From Epiperipatus broadwayi (Eukaryota; Onychophora; Udeonychophora; Euonychophora; Peripatidae): a stretch of 64,000 nucleotides of DNA. Within the stretch, counting starts at the first letter, position 1. Every line of letters starts with the position of its first letter. The notes beneath the pieces were generated by a model. It saw only the letters and a program-made list of their open reading frames with translations, was not told the DNA's origin and did no database searches. The translations under genes and the position numbers were made by a program. The stretch is taken from positions 79,759 to 143,758 of the forward strand of contig JAQFVV010000970.1 of NCBI GenBank assembly GCA_028023455.1, written 5' to 3'. This document shows, piece after piece, positions 9,982 through 23,332 of the stretch.

Positions 9982-12900
9982 CTCTTTATACATTTGTTGC
10001 TACCAATCATTTAACATTGACAGTTCAATTCATAGCTCTATTTATTGTATTTTCATTAAATTGCTGCTTTAAAGTTTGCATTTACTTTTTAGACAAAAAA
10101 AAGAAAAGTAAAAAAAAAATTTTTTTCTTTACTAACAAATTGATATGTTTAATTAATTTGAACATTAAAAATAGGAATTATTATATATATAATATAGTTG
10201 AATGTCATTTTTTTAATAATAGATATGCAATGAAAGTTAAATTTTATAATGGATATGCAATGAAAATTAAAGTACATAGAAATAGTAATGATTTTGTATG
10301 ATGTTTATAAATACAAATTACATTTATTATATAGTCATAATATATAAGTGAATGACATTTATTTATATATAATAAATTTTTATTGTTTTATTTTTGGTCA
10401 TAAAAACTACCATTAACAAAGTAATAATGCCATGTGTGTATGCACACATGCATATATATATATATGTTAAACTATAATTGTCAAATCATAGTCAATGTCT
10501 AAATAAACCAATAGAAAATTAGCAATCTGTTGTCAAAGCAACATACAATTAGATAATAATAAATGGAAATATCTAATTGATTGCTGCCTCAACAACAGCT
10601 TCATCACAGCCAAGGCTTAAATAAAATCAGTACAATATCAGCAATCTATTATTGAAGCAACAATCAATTATATATACACACACACAATAATGAAAGCTAG
10701 TTTAACATCAGAGAAAAAAATATTCAACTATTTAACAGAACTAATGATTACTTGAACATTCTATACTATTATCTGGTTTTATTTGTTTTTTAAATAGAAG
10801 TTATTTTCTAATAATATTTTTTATTTAAAATTATACAATGTTCTGTATCAATTTTTTATTGATTTATATACTCTTATAAAGTATTTTGTTCTCCTAAAAT
10901 AGTTTATTATTGTCTTTTTTTTGTAATCATGCGAAACATTTTTTTTTTTTGAGTTAAGATTCAAATTGATAAAATTAATTGTAATAATAAATGTTTAATT
11001 TTCATTGACATTTTTATAATGTTTTACAGTTTAATACTTAGATAATATTGAAAGAGAAGTGGTGCACATGTATGACTTTTTTTTTTTAATGTGAATAGAA
11101 TCTGTAACTATTTTGACAATATAAAGAGGCACAATATGCCGAAACTATTATCCAATAAAAAAAATATATACATGATTATTATGAAGAATGCTTAATGCAA
11201 TTTAATTTAGCACAGTAATGAAATGATGGATGCAAGAAATAAAGAATCTTGGATCGAAACTTAACTTCTCACTTCAGGTGCTTGAATATCACATGATCTC
11301 TTGAACATTTAATTACTTTCTTATTTTATAAAGAATTATTAGTATTTTAAAAATTTATAATTTTAGTCTTGCCAATACTAAAATAGTTGGTTTCCAAAAA
11401 ATTTGCTTACATTTTTTTTTTTAAAATTCATTTTAAAAATGTTCTTTTTTTATTTTCTCATGTTATTTGATAGTGCAAAATGTGATTTCAAATGAATAGA
11501 CTATTCATAAAAAGGAATATTGATATTTTCAACATGTATAATTTTGCAATTTGTAAGTATTAATAGTTTGCATTATGATGCTATAGGTAAATTGACCAAG
11601 AGATTTTTTTTTCCAGCAAAATTTTAGAAAAATGTTTTTCATTAAGATATTATATACTGCCAGAAGTGATATCATACTGATAACTTTTTATTAGAATTTT
11701 ATATGTAAGTATATTAAAATACTAATAAATGCAAAGTGCCAATTAATTTTACTAAAAATTTCAAATAGATATATATTTTTATATCTAGAAAGTTGTGATT
11801 TTTTTCATTCTTTTTGCTCCTAAAACATTTTTTAGTGATTTTAGTGGGATGACCAAAAATTATAATTCTAAAAAAGTTTAATTTGCTACAAAATAAAATT
11901 TTAAAAAAAAAAATTTTTTTCCCTATGTATAATGATGGTTATTAGATTATTCTATATTTGATTATTAGACATATGCTTATTTGTGAAAATTTTGTATTAA
12001 AATTGCAAGATGAAAAACGTTTTTTGTTTTTTTTTTGTAAATAAATTTTGCTTGCTGATCAGATTTTTTTTTTATGTTTTGGTTTTCTAATTTATTATTA
12101 AATACATCTTGCGTTATATTGCAACAAATTTATTTGTGAAAATTAACATAATGACAAATCACTTTAAGCATGTATGTATATAACAAAATCTTGAAAAAAA
12201 TTAAGGAGTAAGCTTAAATATCTGAGATTTGAATATTTATTACACCATAAAAGAAAAAAAAAATTGTATATTTATACTTATTATATTGTTGAGTGTATAA
12301 AGACAAAAATTAAACAATTTATTTATAACTATTGTATGTGTATATATGTTTATATTTGAAATAAATGTTTATTTGTTATAAAAATGAATTGGGCTACTAT
12401 AATATATTCTCATTCTCTCTTCTTTTTTTTTATGTGTAAAATATATGCACAGTGTAAAAGTATAATATGTGTTTTTGTGTGATAGTTTTGTTTCTATTTA
12501 TATATACACTTGTCTACATATTTATACTTTCATATTTATAATGGTTTTTATTTTTATTTTTTTATGAGTAGCCAAGTTTATTGTTTCAAAAAATTGTCTT
12601 TAATTTTATGATCAAAAATAAAGCAATGAACAATATTATTAACAAATTGTTTTATATTTTTATTCTATCACAATTATTGTTAGTCTCTTATATATATATA
12701 TTTTTTTTAACTTTATTTTTGGACTTTTATATTACTGAAATGCATAATTAATTTCAGGTTTAATGTAATTTAAACATTTATTAATAATGTATATATGCAC
12801 ACATTTTGCATGGAGCTATTTGGTTGTTCTCTTACTATGTATATAGAAACTTTTTTCTTTCTCATTTCACTATAAAAATTAAAATATTTTACAGGTATTT

Positions 12901-15729
12901 TTGCAATTAACCAATCATGTTTTTAGAAGAATAATTTTATTAAAGATCTTACTGATCTTACAATCTATGGCACTTTCAAATTTTTAAATCTTTTTTTTTT
13001 TTTTTTTGGAATATTTAGAAGTAGTTAAATAATTAAATTTTAATTTATTAAAATTTTATTATATTAATAAAATAGAATGTTGTCTATCAAATATATATGT
13101 ACACATTAAAATTAAGTTTAATGTGTTAAAATTATTTTACGTGAAGAATAAATTGCTATTAATCTCACCATGTAAAAAAAAAATTGTTATAGAAGTAAAA
13201 TTATTTCAATTTATATTAATTGCGCAACATGAATCAATCACATATTAGGGTGAAACAATGCAAATTTTATCTCATGATCATTCTCAAGCGATTATTGAAA
13301 ATGAACTATTCTTACTATTTTTCTATGAGGTAAAACTTAAATGTGTGAACATGATATGTGGGTACAACATTTTGTGAAGCTATAATATAAATTAAAGTCA
13401 TTTTTGTTTGTTACATTATTGTATTAATAATAATTTATTTTTCACATATATATTGAAAGAAAAACTATGACTAACTATCAAATGTAATTGTATAATTATA
13501 TTTATTTTATTCTTAGTATGATTATGAAATTATAAAAAACATTATTATTTTTTCTGTTTTAAAATAAAATTTTAGATTACAAAGATTGGAAATTTTTGTT
13601 AAAAAAAAAAAAAGTCAAAATAAAATAAATTTGTTAACTCATAAAAGAAATATAGTTAAGTAAAAAAAAATTTGATTATTATCAATGAAAGTTTGTCTAT
13701 TTTTCATAAATCTTATTCATTATAATATCTAAAGACTGGATTCTAAAATGTAGAGATTTCAAAATCAGCAAAATAAATATAGTTTATAGGATTTTTTTTT
13801 CTTGCTTGCATTTTTTTTTCAATACTCTGATCTTTGTAAAATAGCTAACTCTTTATATTGAAAGTAGCCATATGTAAAATCTTTTAAAGTGAGTTAATGT
13901 TTTATCCTGATACAATATTATGTGATTATTTTTTAATTTACTAGCTTTCAAATAAAATGAATTTGTTCTTCTAATATCAGTTATCAATAAGTAAAAAAAA
14001 AATTTTTTTAATGAAAAACTTTTTCTCCTCCTGAAGTTGCTTTCTTAAAAATGTAATATAAATATCATTACAAGTGTTTGTTAACACTTAAGTTATACAT
14101 GAATATATTTGATTATATTTATTTTTCATTCATTATTTACAAAAGTTTATTATTTAATAATATGATCAATGCATTAAGTAGCATGCTGTTTTACATTGAC
14201 CTCTGTATAATGTTAATTTTTTTGTTTATTATTTATTCAATATTTATAAAATACAACTTTATATATAATCTGCTTTATATATATATATTGAATGATTAAA
14301 AAAATATAACAGCTATTATAAAATATTTATTAAAGCAAAAAATAAGCACATTTCTTTAATATTTCTACTTATTGTAATATCTAATCTAAAAATAGAACTG
14401 TTATATAGTAATTTGTTCTTGATTTTTAAAATATATTTACATATTAGTAGCTATTTGTCAATAATGTTCAAAGATGTGCTATTATAGTCTGAAAACAAGA
14501 TTTTACCTGCGAGTATTACATAATAAAAATTCGTGATTTCAAGCAAAAAACTAACTAGCTATAAACTGATTATAGATTCTAGAAATTTAATTTCATTGTT
14601 ATGTAGTAATTATTCTTAACGTTTACATTTTCTAGATGACACAACTGACTAATAATATGTAAACTGAAAAAGTCACATGATTGCTTAATAATGATACTTG
14701 TTTAAAAATTATTTTGAAAATCAAAATGTCTTTATTTTCTTTCTTATGTTTCTAAATTTGTACTTTTGTTATTGTTATTAAAAGGGATTTTAATTGAACA
14801 AACAGTGAGATCTTTATTGCATTTATATGTTTAAAAAAATATTTACGTTTGTTAATATAATCAAAAAAAAAGGTTATTAATTTTTACATTTTTGTAAAAC
14901 AATATTACAATTTGTTAATCCCAATTAGGTTATAAAAATATATATCTGAATGTGTTTAGTTATTGTTTTAGATTAATACTCAGCATAAATTAATTAAAAG
15001 TGATATAAAAATTTAATTTCATTGTAATGATAAACTACAAATTTTTGATTTTTTTGTAAAGATTTACACTGAGTAAAAAAAAAAATGATATAATAAAATG
15101 CCCTATTGTGTTTTTTCATTTTAACATTTAAATGTGCTTACTTTACAGCTTGGAAATAAACTTGTATATCTTTCACTTCATATAGTTATATATGAGATGG
15201 CATGGTAGTACATTTGAATTATCTCAAAATATGCAACCATTAATAAAAATAAAAAGTGTTAACAATGTTTAATCTTCCTGATTGATCGCTATCTTCTTGA
15301 GGTAGATTGACTTGTTTCTTTATTCCCTTTTATCTTTTGAAATGTAGTTTCATATTATAATATCATTTTTTTCTTTTCTCTCAGTTTTAAATTCATTTAA
15401 TGAATGAGATTTTATGTAACCTTTTTCTATTAATTTCAACTTTAAAGGAGTTTAATACTTCAAATTGTGCTTTTGGATAGAATAACTTTTAAGATAAGTG
15501 TTTTCTGATAGTTTTGTAAAGAATTAGCTCTAATCTAAAGAATCTGTCTAATTACAATAGGTCAGATAGATTTCTTGAATTAGTGTTAAAGATATCTTTA
15601 GATACAGGATTCCATGTCTCAGAATCTTAGTGAAGATGAGAGTGCTCCTAAAATATATAGAAAAAGTAATTAATAATGTCATAATTACTAATTATTTAAC
15701 AAAAAATTCTACACATCAATTGTTTTTTG
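9982..15729. other. Long AT-rich spacer, no gene recognised
   Basis: Homopolymer and dinucleotide tracts dominate: A/T runs near 10930, 11050, 12000, 12990 and 13605, TA runs near 10451 and 12690, and AC near 10678. Short open frames (for example 10017-10301 and 14078-14299) have low-complexity F/Y/I/N/K composition and no motif. I see no tRNA, rRNA or recognisable element here. Confidence 0.65.
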
Positions 15730-16560
15730 GTCTCTTATTTTGCAAACATTTGTAGTTATAATCCCTCTTAAAATCATCAAACATTTTTTTTTCCATATAT
15801 TGTTATCCTTCTATGGACCTATCCCACATATCTTTGTAATTTATCTATTTCTAAATATATATATCCAATCCAAATCTTTTCTCATCTTCCTAATTTTTAA
15901 AAAAAATCTTTTAATCTTAATGCTTGTAAATAGCTATTTTATCCTTTCAATCAGCAATTACATCTTTCAAATCTGTCTAAAACATCTTATTTTCTCACTT
16001 TTCTTAATCATCCATGTCTTCAACTTTCCAAATACATTATTTTATAAAGCCTCTTTTTTAAATCTAACTCATATGCTACAAAATTAAACATCAATATTTA
16101 AGCTTTTTATAGACTGGAACTTAGTAAGCTTAATTATTTTTTAAGAAAATCTCTTAATTTTTTTCTTGAGTTATAAGTTAATAAAAATAAAAACTTCTTG
16201 TAAAATTTTTTTCCTCATAGTCTTCAGCAACTTGACTGGAATTTTATGTTAGCCCCAATGCTTTCACAGCCTCATATTTATCTTCCAATATTGCAGACAA
16301 TATTTTATCCTTCAATTCTTTTTATAAAATATACAATTTGCTTACATATTCTCATTTTTTTCATACATATCTCTACTAATGTCTTAGTATTTTTTATCTT
16401 CAATTTTTACTTTGTTTTTATGGCTGCTTTTATTAACCACACTTGTCCAGATTATTTCAGTTTATTGTTGAGCTTTTGATACTTCACTCCTTTTATTTTT
16501 TCCCGTTTCATCTTGACCATTCTATTATTTATCTTATGTTGTGTATAAGCTTTTTTTTTT
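15730..16560 (-). other. Strand-asymmetric stretch, possible old LINE relic
   Basis: The + strand is rich in pyrimidines and C over G, as on the complementary strand of coding LINE sequence in this window. On the - strand near 16180-16240 a short frame reads KIPVKLLKTMRKK, reminiscent of the IP.ELLK block before the RT domain of RTE and L2 elements. No catalytic block follows convincingly. Treat as a suspicion only. Confidence 0.25.
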
Positions 16561-16849
16561 TTCACCTAAAGGCAACTTGATATTGCTAGTTAACTGGATA
16601 TTATGACTAAGTCATGATAGTTGATTATTGATGAAATTAGTTTGACATGGATTTGTAACTCTTTATCATAATTTATTAGAACATCTCAATTATACAACTA
16701 CATCATATTTTTAGCCGAAACTTAATTTATTCTTCTTTGTAACCAATCAACTATCTGTTCTGCAGATTTCCAACTTCAGTATTTACCTGTCCAAAAAATT
16801 TGAAAAATTTCCTCTAATGTTCATACTTTTTTCTTAAACTCAACTTCCT

Positions 16850-17990
16850 ATATTAACAATAGAAAACTCTCCATATAGTAATATCACCAAGTGCAAGCCT
16901 TCATAATCAATGGATACAGGAAGGTTGGGGCACAAAATCTCTATCTAATGCCTACTCATCCAATATCCCCAAACTAATTTCTAGTTATGGCTTTCATCAA
17001 TGGGGAGACTTGTATTTGAGAACATTTCACCTAGATCTTAGGATCTAATGCAGCCTTCCAGCAGCCACCACTTATCTATTTGATTAACTATAAAGCTAGG
17101 ATCCCAAGATCAAAACACAATAATATTTTTAATCCTAGCTCATTTGCTTGTATAATCATATAGATCTGAACTCAGTTTAGCATCTATAAATTTTGGTGTT
17201 TAGTTTTTCAAAAACCCAGTCACTATTATCCTATAGGCAGAATAGATAGAAAATCATCAAAATGTCACATGATCACAAATTTCATATGCTTACATAGGCT
17301 GTTAATAACAGTAGCAAATTCTCCATACAGTAGTGCCACCAAGTGCAAGTCTTCATAATCAATGGATGCAGGAATGTTTATACATAAAAACCCTATTTAG
17401 CGCCTATTCATCCAATATCCCTAGACTAGTTTCTAACATGATTTTCATCAATGAGAAGCTTTCCTTGCATCTATTGATGATAAAGGCTTGCACTTGGTGA
17501 CACTACTGTATGATGAGTTTGCTACTTTTATTAACAGCCGTGTAAGCATACGAAATGGTGATCATGATGTTTTGATTTTATATCTATCCTACCTTTAAAA
17601 TAATGGTGACGGATTTTTGAAAAACCAAAGACATCAAAATGTATTAGTTCAGATCTATATGACTATATACAAGTGAATGAGCTTGGATTGAAAATGTTAT
17701 GTTTTCATGTTGGGCTCCTAGCTTTAATGTTAACCAAATAGATAAAAGGTGGCTGCGAAAGGGTTGCATTAGATCCTAAGATCTAAGTACAGTGCTCCCA
17801 AATCCAAGATTCCTCACTGATGAAAGCTATAAGCTAGAAAGTAGTCTGGGGATATTGGATGAGTAGGCACTAGATAGGGTTTTTATGCACAAACCTTAGT
17901 GTATGGAGAGTTTGCTACTGTTATTAACAGTCTGTATAAGCATACGAAATGGTGATCATGTGATGTTTTGAACTTTCTATATTCTTAAAA
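16850..17990. repeat. Palindromic array of a 0.5 kb repeat (R1)
   Basis: The repeat head is TTAATAACAGTAGCAAACTC, then TCCATACAGTAGTGCCACCA and AGTGCAAGCCTTCATAATCA. One unit starts at about 16850 and reads right, and a second starts at about 17255 and reads right but is cut near 17465. Two inverted units then follow, their heads near 17540 and 17940 and reading left. The ends nearest the head carry CATCACATGATCACCATTTC. No coding potential is visible. A fifth copy lies at 49701-49893. Probably a non-autonomous foldback or SINE-like element. Confidence 0.75.
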
Positions 17991-18098
17991 TAAGAAAATG
18001 TGATCCAATTCCATGTCAGCTTCAAAATGTTTGCAATATTTTTAAATGTATTTATTAACAAAAACCTGTTTGTATTACCTGATACTAATTTTTAAACT

Positions 18099-20002
18099 AT
18101 CATCATCATTATTTTCAACCATTGTCAATCTGTTGTAGGATGAAAATCTGAATTTAATTCAGTTTTTCCCTATCTCTAACCTCTTTTCCATATCCATCCA
18201 TCTCACATGTGATCTTTTTTTAAGTCATTTACAATCTCTTGGAATCCAATATAAGATTTCAATTATCATCTATTACTTTTTCTTCTACAATATGTTCAAC
18301 TCAACTTTGCTTCAGCCTCTTAATTCTTTCAGTGATATTAGTAAAGTTCTCTCATCCATGTATTTTATTTTTGATCCCTTATTATTATTCCTAATATACA
18401 TCTAACCATATTTCATTGAGTGATCTGAAGTCTGTATTGCATTTCACTTAATATCCATAAATAAGTACTGGTAAACACATTAAAAACTTTTCTTTTAAAA
18501 TACATAGACATCCACCAAAGCACTCATCAAAGTTTAATTCTGTGATTAATTTCATTCATAATGTTTCCATCATAAAAATCTGACCAAGGTATTTGTAGCT
18601 GTTAATTTCCAATTTATTTTTGTCAATCTTTATTTTCTTTTAAGAAAATCCACTGAACATTACTTTAGTCTTTTTAACAATCTTTAGTTTTACTTTCCTC
18701 TGATAACTTTTGCAATATTTTTTGAATCTGTGAAACATTATTTGAAAAAACCACCACATCTGTAAAATTAGAAGTCTAAAAAATAATTTCTATTTATTTT
18801 TAATCCCTTAGTATTTTAATCTATAAAATATTTCTTGTAAAATTACTGCAAAAAGTTTTGAAGATGTGAAGTCATCCTGTTGTATACCCTTCCTTCCCCT
18901 AATATCACTATGTAATCTAATCATTGCTGTTGTATTTTGATAAATATTACAATATCCCGGGTCTATATTTTGATGATCAAATATTTTTATCACTGAAGAA
19001 ATGTTTATAGAATCAAATGCCTTTTTCATAATCTACAAATCCAAAGCATAATGGTAACTTATATTTGCTGATTCATTCTACAATTTCTCTCAATACTTGG
19101 ATGTGATCCACTGTGCTAAAACCACTTTTAAATCCAGAATATTCCTTTTGGTTGATTAAAATTCAAAGTTTGCTCTAGGCAAATTGTACTGATTGATCTA
19201 AAATTTTTAATATCTTTATTACTTTGTTTAAAAAATATCAATATTAATACTGAATTGTTCCAATCATTTGATACATCTTTATCATTTAGACATTTGTTTA
19301 TAATTTTGCCAATATGTTTTTTTTATTTTTACATCTGCTTCTTTTAAGATATCAATTATAATATCTTTATTATCTGGAGCTTTTCTTTTCTTAATAGATT
19401 TAATTGCACATCTCACTTTTTCATTTAAAATGCTGCCAATTCAAAAGATTGTTGTTCATTATTGTTATATAATTATAGAACTCATCCACACATTTTTGAT
19501 ATCATTTACTTTTTAGTAATAGTTCCATCTTTTCTTCCTATTGCAAAAATAATTTCTTACCAGTATAATTCACAATTATATTTTCTTATATCATTATTAA
19601 ATCTTTTTCGAAGTATTTTATAAATGCTAGTTATTTAATCCTTCATAATGTTTCTTTTATGTATTCTCATATTCCTTCTTTTCTTCAAAATTAACTTGTC
19701 TCAGAAATTTTACTGCTTAACTGCTGGTTTTTTTTTTTTATATCAGCTATTTTTGTTGCGAGTATATATCTTTCTATTGATTTCTTTCAAATCTGAACCA
19801 TCTTCAAAATCTGTTAATATTTTAAAATGATTTGCAATTTTAATTTAAATTCATTGAAATTTGTCTAAAATTAGGAATATCAAATGTGAATATTGCTTTT
19901 TAGTTTCACATTAACATATAATTTACATTTTGCTAATTGATGATCACTTTCTGTGTTGAATTTATTAAAAACATTACAATCTTAAAATATATTTTTTCTT
20001 TT
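18099..20002 (-). pseudogene. RTE reverse transcriptase and C-terminal region
   Basis: Read on the - strand, the frame is broken by stops but shows RTE blocks. The ORF at 18808-19029 begins MKKAFDSINISSVIKIFDHQ, which is the FVDYEKAFDSV block and its following helix, and continues through TAMIRLHSD and KGIQQDDFTSSKLFAVILQE, the IRRGVRQGD...SPKLF.AVL block with Gln-Gln-Asp-Asp in place of Arg-Gln-Gly-Asp. Toward 18100-18700 come EIN-type and W-rich C-terminal pieces matching the copies at 3987-5100 and 50840. The enzyme would carry out target-primed reverse transcription, but this copy cannot be active. Confidence 0.75.
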
Positions 20003-20040
20003 TATCCAACTTGCTTCAAACACTTTTTAGCAAACTCTTT

Positions 20041-20100
20041 ATTTGTACGTATATATACACCTACGTTTTGACTGACCTGCAGTCTTCTTCAGAGCTATGA
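20041..20100 (-). ncRNA. Hammerhead-ribozyme-like motif, left Penelope arm
   Basis: On the - strand: CTGAAGA (20092-20086) fits the CUGANGA box; GACT...AGTC can form stem II; the next box reads CAAAACG instead of GAAAC, so the first G of GAAA is mutated. Stem III can form as ACGTA with TACGT (perfect Watson-Crick) around a GGTGTATATA loop. No convincing stem I is visible. The G-to-A change should abolish cleavage in this copy. Confidence 0.5.
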
Positions 20101-20828
20101 TATAATAAACAAAACAAAATTAAAAACATAACCACATAATAACACCATAAAAATTTTTTTTTACAATAAAAAAACTAAAAACAACATGAAATATATATAT
20201 ACTAAAAAACTGAAATAAATAAACCCAAATAAAAACAATATAAATAAAATGTACAACATAAATAGAAAACAAATACAAATTATACATGTGTATTCCTAAC
20301 TTTATACATATATACATTCAAGGACAACTATTAATCTAAGTATATTATTTATTTTATTATTAACAATCTATTATCTCTATTCTTCATAAACTTAAATTTT
20401 ATGATTAATAACTAAAATTCTTAATTTTAAATCATATATTTATTATTTCCTTACTCTTCTTTTAAAAAATAATATTTTATATTTATTATTATTTCTGATT
20501 ATTTAAAACCTATAAACATAATCTTGAAACTTACCAATCTTCTAAATAAAACAAAAATTAAAAAAATGGGTTTTTTTTTTTCAAAAAATTATCTTATACC
20601 CTAGCTCCCTCTATTACATATTATTTAAACTAAATATATATCCTCTACAACTCTTTATTTATATGTTTTTATTTATTTATTATTATTTTTTTATACATTT
20701 TTATTATTATTATATAATTCTCATAAATTTATACTATATGGCTTTATATGTTTATATATATATTCCCTATAACTTTACTTACATATATATATTTAATTTT
20801 ATATACTTTAACTTTTATTATACAAAAT

Positions 20829-21180
20829 TAACAAAGCGTATGCCACACTTGAATGAGAAGCTATAAAGATACACAGAAATTATTACACGCTAAGCGCTTT
20901 CAAGGTCTTTTGCCTCATATTCATAGCGTTACTGTGAGCTGCAGAATGAAAAATAGGGCAAGGGAAACAAAACAGTATGCAAAGCATATGCAAATGAACT
21001 AGATAGTCCAACGTTTGGAGATGTCAAAGCAGGTATCTCGTCTATTGATAGAGTTATAATTGCCATTAATAAAATATGCTTCTCTGATTTTCCGCTTGAT
21101 GTCATTTTTCTCAATACAGACTATTTTAGGGCTGGAAGGTTCAAACAAATGTCCTGTCTTCTTGGAATGCTCTAAAAATG
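20829..21180 (-). mobile_element. Fragment of a second Penelope family (PLE-B) inserted in the left arm
   Basis: This block is absent from the corresponding place in the right arm (about 23070-23100), so it is an insertion into, or replacement in, the left arm. Read on the - strand it encodes the end of a GIY-YIG protein, then a 3' tail with CTATGAATATGAGGCAAAAG, ACCTTGAAAGCGCTTAGCGT, a possible degenerate hammerhead. The same family occurs at 55830-57300. Confidence 0.7.
20999..21180 (-). pseudogene. PLE-B GIY-YIG protein, C-terminal end
   Basis: The frame reads from EHSKKTGHLFEPSSPKIVCI into KNDIKRKIREAYFIN and ends ..DTCFDISKRWTI with TAG at 21001-20999. The copy at 56835-57131 has the same ending with about three quarters of the residues identical by eye (ERNDIKRKIKEACFI, KDTCFAISRKWTI). 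The H..KTGH and EA.FI blocks correspond to the H and E positions conserved after the GIY-YIG core in Penelope endonucleases. Nothing N-terminal to this remains here. Confidence 0.7.
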
Positions 21181-21389
21181 TTATTATTTTTATTATACTG
21201 TTTTATATTTAATTATTATGCTAAGTTTATTAATTAATTAATTTATTATTTTTCTATTATTTAATATCTATAAATATACCCATAATTACACTTCTATTTA
21301 ACCTGACCATTTTTTATCATCCCCAATTCATTTATAAACAATTATCTCTTTACATATTTACCTGTATATATCTCATTTAATAACTATAA

Positions 21390-21638
21390 CTATACCAATC
21401 TCATCCTAATTCCAGAATCTCTATTAAATTCTTGTTTTATCTTTTTTATTAATATAGCTTTTTTTATTTTCCTTTCTTTAATACTTTCTGTATGTAACTT
21501 CATTTTTATTGAACTTTGTGTAAATTTGTGTCCTGTTTCTTTTGTATGTATATATATTGGTGATTTATTATCTGCCATATGTTGTTTTAATCTTGTTATA
21601 GAATTTTTTGCTTCTCCCACATTTGTTATCAATCCCAC
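21390..21638 (-). pseudogene. PLE-A GIY-YIG endonuclease domain, left arm
   Basis: The frame begins with NVGEAKNSI.TRLKQHMADN, the YIGET..S...R..QH core (here N-V-G-E-A, with the tyrosine lost and one residue missing before TRLKQH), continues with IHTKETGHKFTQSS, and ends EFNRDSGIRMRLV. Its sister at 22638-22871 is nearly identical and keeps Y-V-G-E-T. GIY-YIG domains in Penelope elements nick target DNA. The frame is interrupted N-terminally, so the copy is dead. Confidence 0.8.
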
Positions 21639-21639
21639 T

Positions 21640-22078
21640 ATCTAGACATTGTTTGCATTTTGTCACATATACTCCATTTATTATCTTTATTATATCCTAT
21701 GTATTTGTTATCTATCAAATTTAATAGGTTTTCTCTTTTTTTATTAACTATTTTTATATTAATTTTTTTTGTATCTTTTATTAATCTTCTTTTTAATTTT
21801 GTTAAACTTATTCACTATGATATTATTTGTTTTTATTCCTATGTAGCTATTTTCACCTTTCTTTTTTCCCTGCTCTTCATTTTTATTTATCTTATACTCT
21901 ATTTTTCTAATACTTCTTTTAATTATATATACAGGGAAGCCATTCATTTTTAACTCATTGATCATTAAATCTTTTTGTTTATTATAATCTTCTTTCCTTG
22001 AACAATACATTGCAGCCCTGTATATTCTTGAATATATACAACTAATTTTATATTTCCTATCAATGTTGGAAAACCAAC
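21640..22078 (-). pseudogene. PLE-A C-terminal reverse transcriptase linker, left arm
   Basis: The - strand frame at 21759-22010 reads MYCSRKEDYNKQKDLMINEL, then KMNGFPVYIIKRSIRKIE and a lysine/asparagine-rich stretch. In Penelope proteins the region between the RT palm/thumb and the endonuclease has a NGYP...I..SI block like this one. No catalytic RT block is present: the element is truncated upstream of it, at the palindrome centre. Confidence 0.65.
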
Positions 22079-22260
22079 AAGTTGGAAATATAAAATTAGT
22101 TGTATATATTCAAGAATATACAGGGCTGCAATGTATTGTTCAAGGAAAGAAGATTATAATAAAGTTGGTTTTCCAACATTGATAGGAAATATAAAATTAG
22201 TTGTATATATTCAAGAATATACAGGGCTGCAATGTATTGTTCAAGGAAAGAAGATTATAA
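22065..22260. repeat. Palindrome centre and triplicated 83-bp segment
   Basis: GTTGGAAAACCAAC at 22065-22078 ends the left arm. The right side starts at 22081 with an 83-bp copy (22081-22163) that is repeated from 22164, where it is preceded by GTTGGTTTTCCAACATTGAT. Counting the inverted left arm there are three copies of this segment. The 14-bp GTTGG...CCAAC is itself a hairpin. Confidence 0.9.
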
Positions 22261-22585
22261 TAAACAAAAAGATTTAATAATCAATGAGTTAAAAATGAAT
22301 CGTTTCCCTATATATATAATTAAAAGAAGTATTAGGAAAATAGAGTACAAGATAAATAAAAATGAAAAGAGTGGGGAAAAAAGAAAGGTGAAAATAGATA
22401 TATAGGAATAAAAACAAATAATAATATCATAGTGAATAAGTTTAACAAAATTATAAAGAAGATTAATAAAAGATACAAAAAATAATTAATACAAAAATAG
22501 TTAATAAAAAAAGAGAAACCTATTAAATTTGATAGATAACAAATACATAGGATATAATAAAGATAATAAAGAGATAATTAATGGA

Positions 22586-22871
22586 GTATATGTGATAATG
22601 CAAACAATGTCTAGATAGTGGGATTGATAACAAATATGTGGGAGAAACAAAAAATTCTATAAAAACAAGATTAAAACAACATGTGGCAGATAATAAATCA
22701 CTGATATATATACATACAAAAGAAACAGGACACAAATTTACACAAAGTTCAATAAAAATGAAGTTACATACAGAAAGTATTAAAGAAAGGAAAATAAAAA
22801 AAGCTATATTAATAAGAAAGATAAAACCAGAATTTAATAGAGATTCTGGGATTAGGATGAGATTGGTATAG
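22586..22871 (+). pseudogene. PLE-A GIY-YIG endonuclease domain, right arm
   Basis: The open frame has CKQCLDSGIDNKYVGETKNS, then IKTRLKQHVADN, IHTKETGHKFTQSS and a final NRDSGIRMRLV before TAG at 22869-22871. YVGET..S...R..QH is the core of the GIY-YIG nuclease family as found in Penelope elements, and the C-x2-C just before it matches the zinc-binding extension of canonical Penelope endonucleases. The GVY half of GIY sits in another frame just upstream, so a small deletion has broken the ORF. Right and left arm copies differ by few residues. Confidence 0.8.
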
Positions 22872-23303
22872 TTATAGTTATTAAATGAGATATATACAGG
22901 TAAATATGTAAAGAGATAATTGTTTATAAATGAGTTGGGGATGATAAAAAATGGCCAGGTTAAATAGGAGTATAAATGTAGATATATTTATAGATATTAA
23001 ATAATAGAAAAATAATAAATTAATTAATTAATAAACTTAGCATAATAATTAAATATAAAACAGTATAATAAAAATTTATGACAATTATATAAAAATAATA
23101 ATAAAAGTTAAAGTTGTAGGGAATATATATATATAAACATATAAAGCCATATAATATAAATTTATGAGAATTATATAATATAATAAAAATTAAAATGTAT
23201 AAAAAAATAATAATAAATAAATAAAAACATATAAATAAAGAGTTGTAGGGGATATATATTTAGTTTAAATAATATGTAATAGAGGGAGCTAGGGTATAAG
23301 AAA
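22872..23303 (+). repeat. PLE-A 3' noncoding sequence, right arm
   Basis: AT-rich sequence matching the left arm in complement on both sides of the PLE-B insertion there. It is cut at GAGCTAGGGTATAAG (23288-23302), where the LINE begins; the left arm continues without interruption (CTTATACCCTAGCTC at 20592-20606 in complement). Confidence 0.8.
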
Positions 23304-23332
23304 GGGCAGTTGATTTAGATATAAATGTAGAT

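Noticed and set aside
10017-16087. Several short ORFs of 60-115 codons
   Set aside because: They are dominated by F, I, Y, L, N and K from AT-rich sequence, have no motif, and lie in repeat-poor spacer or on the complementary strand of element sequence.
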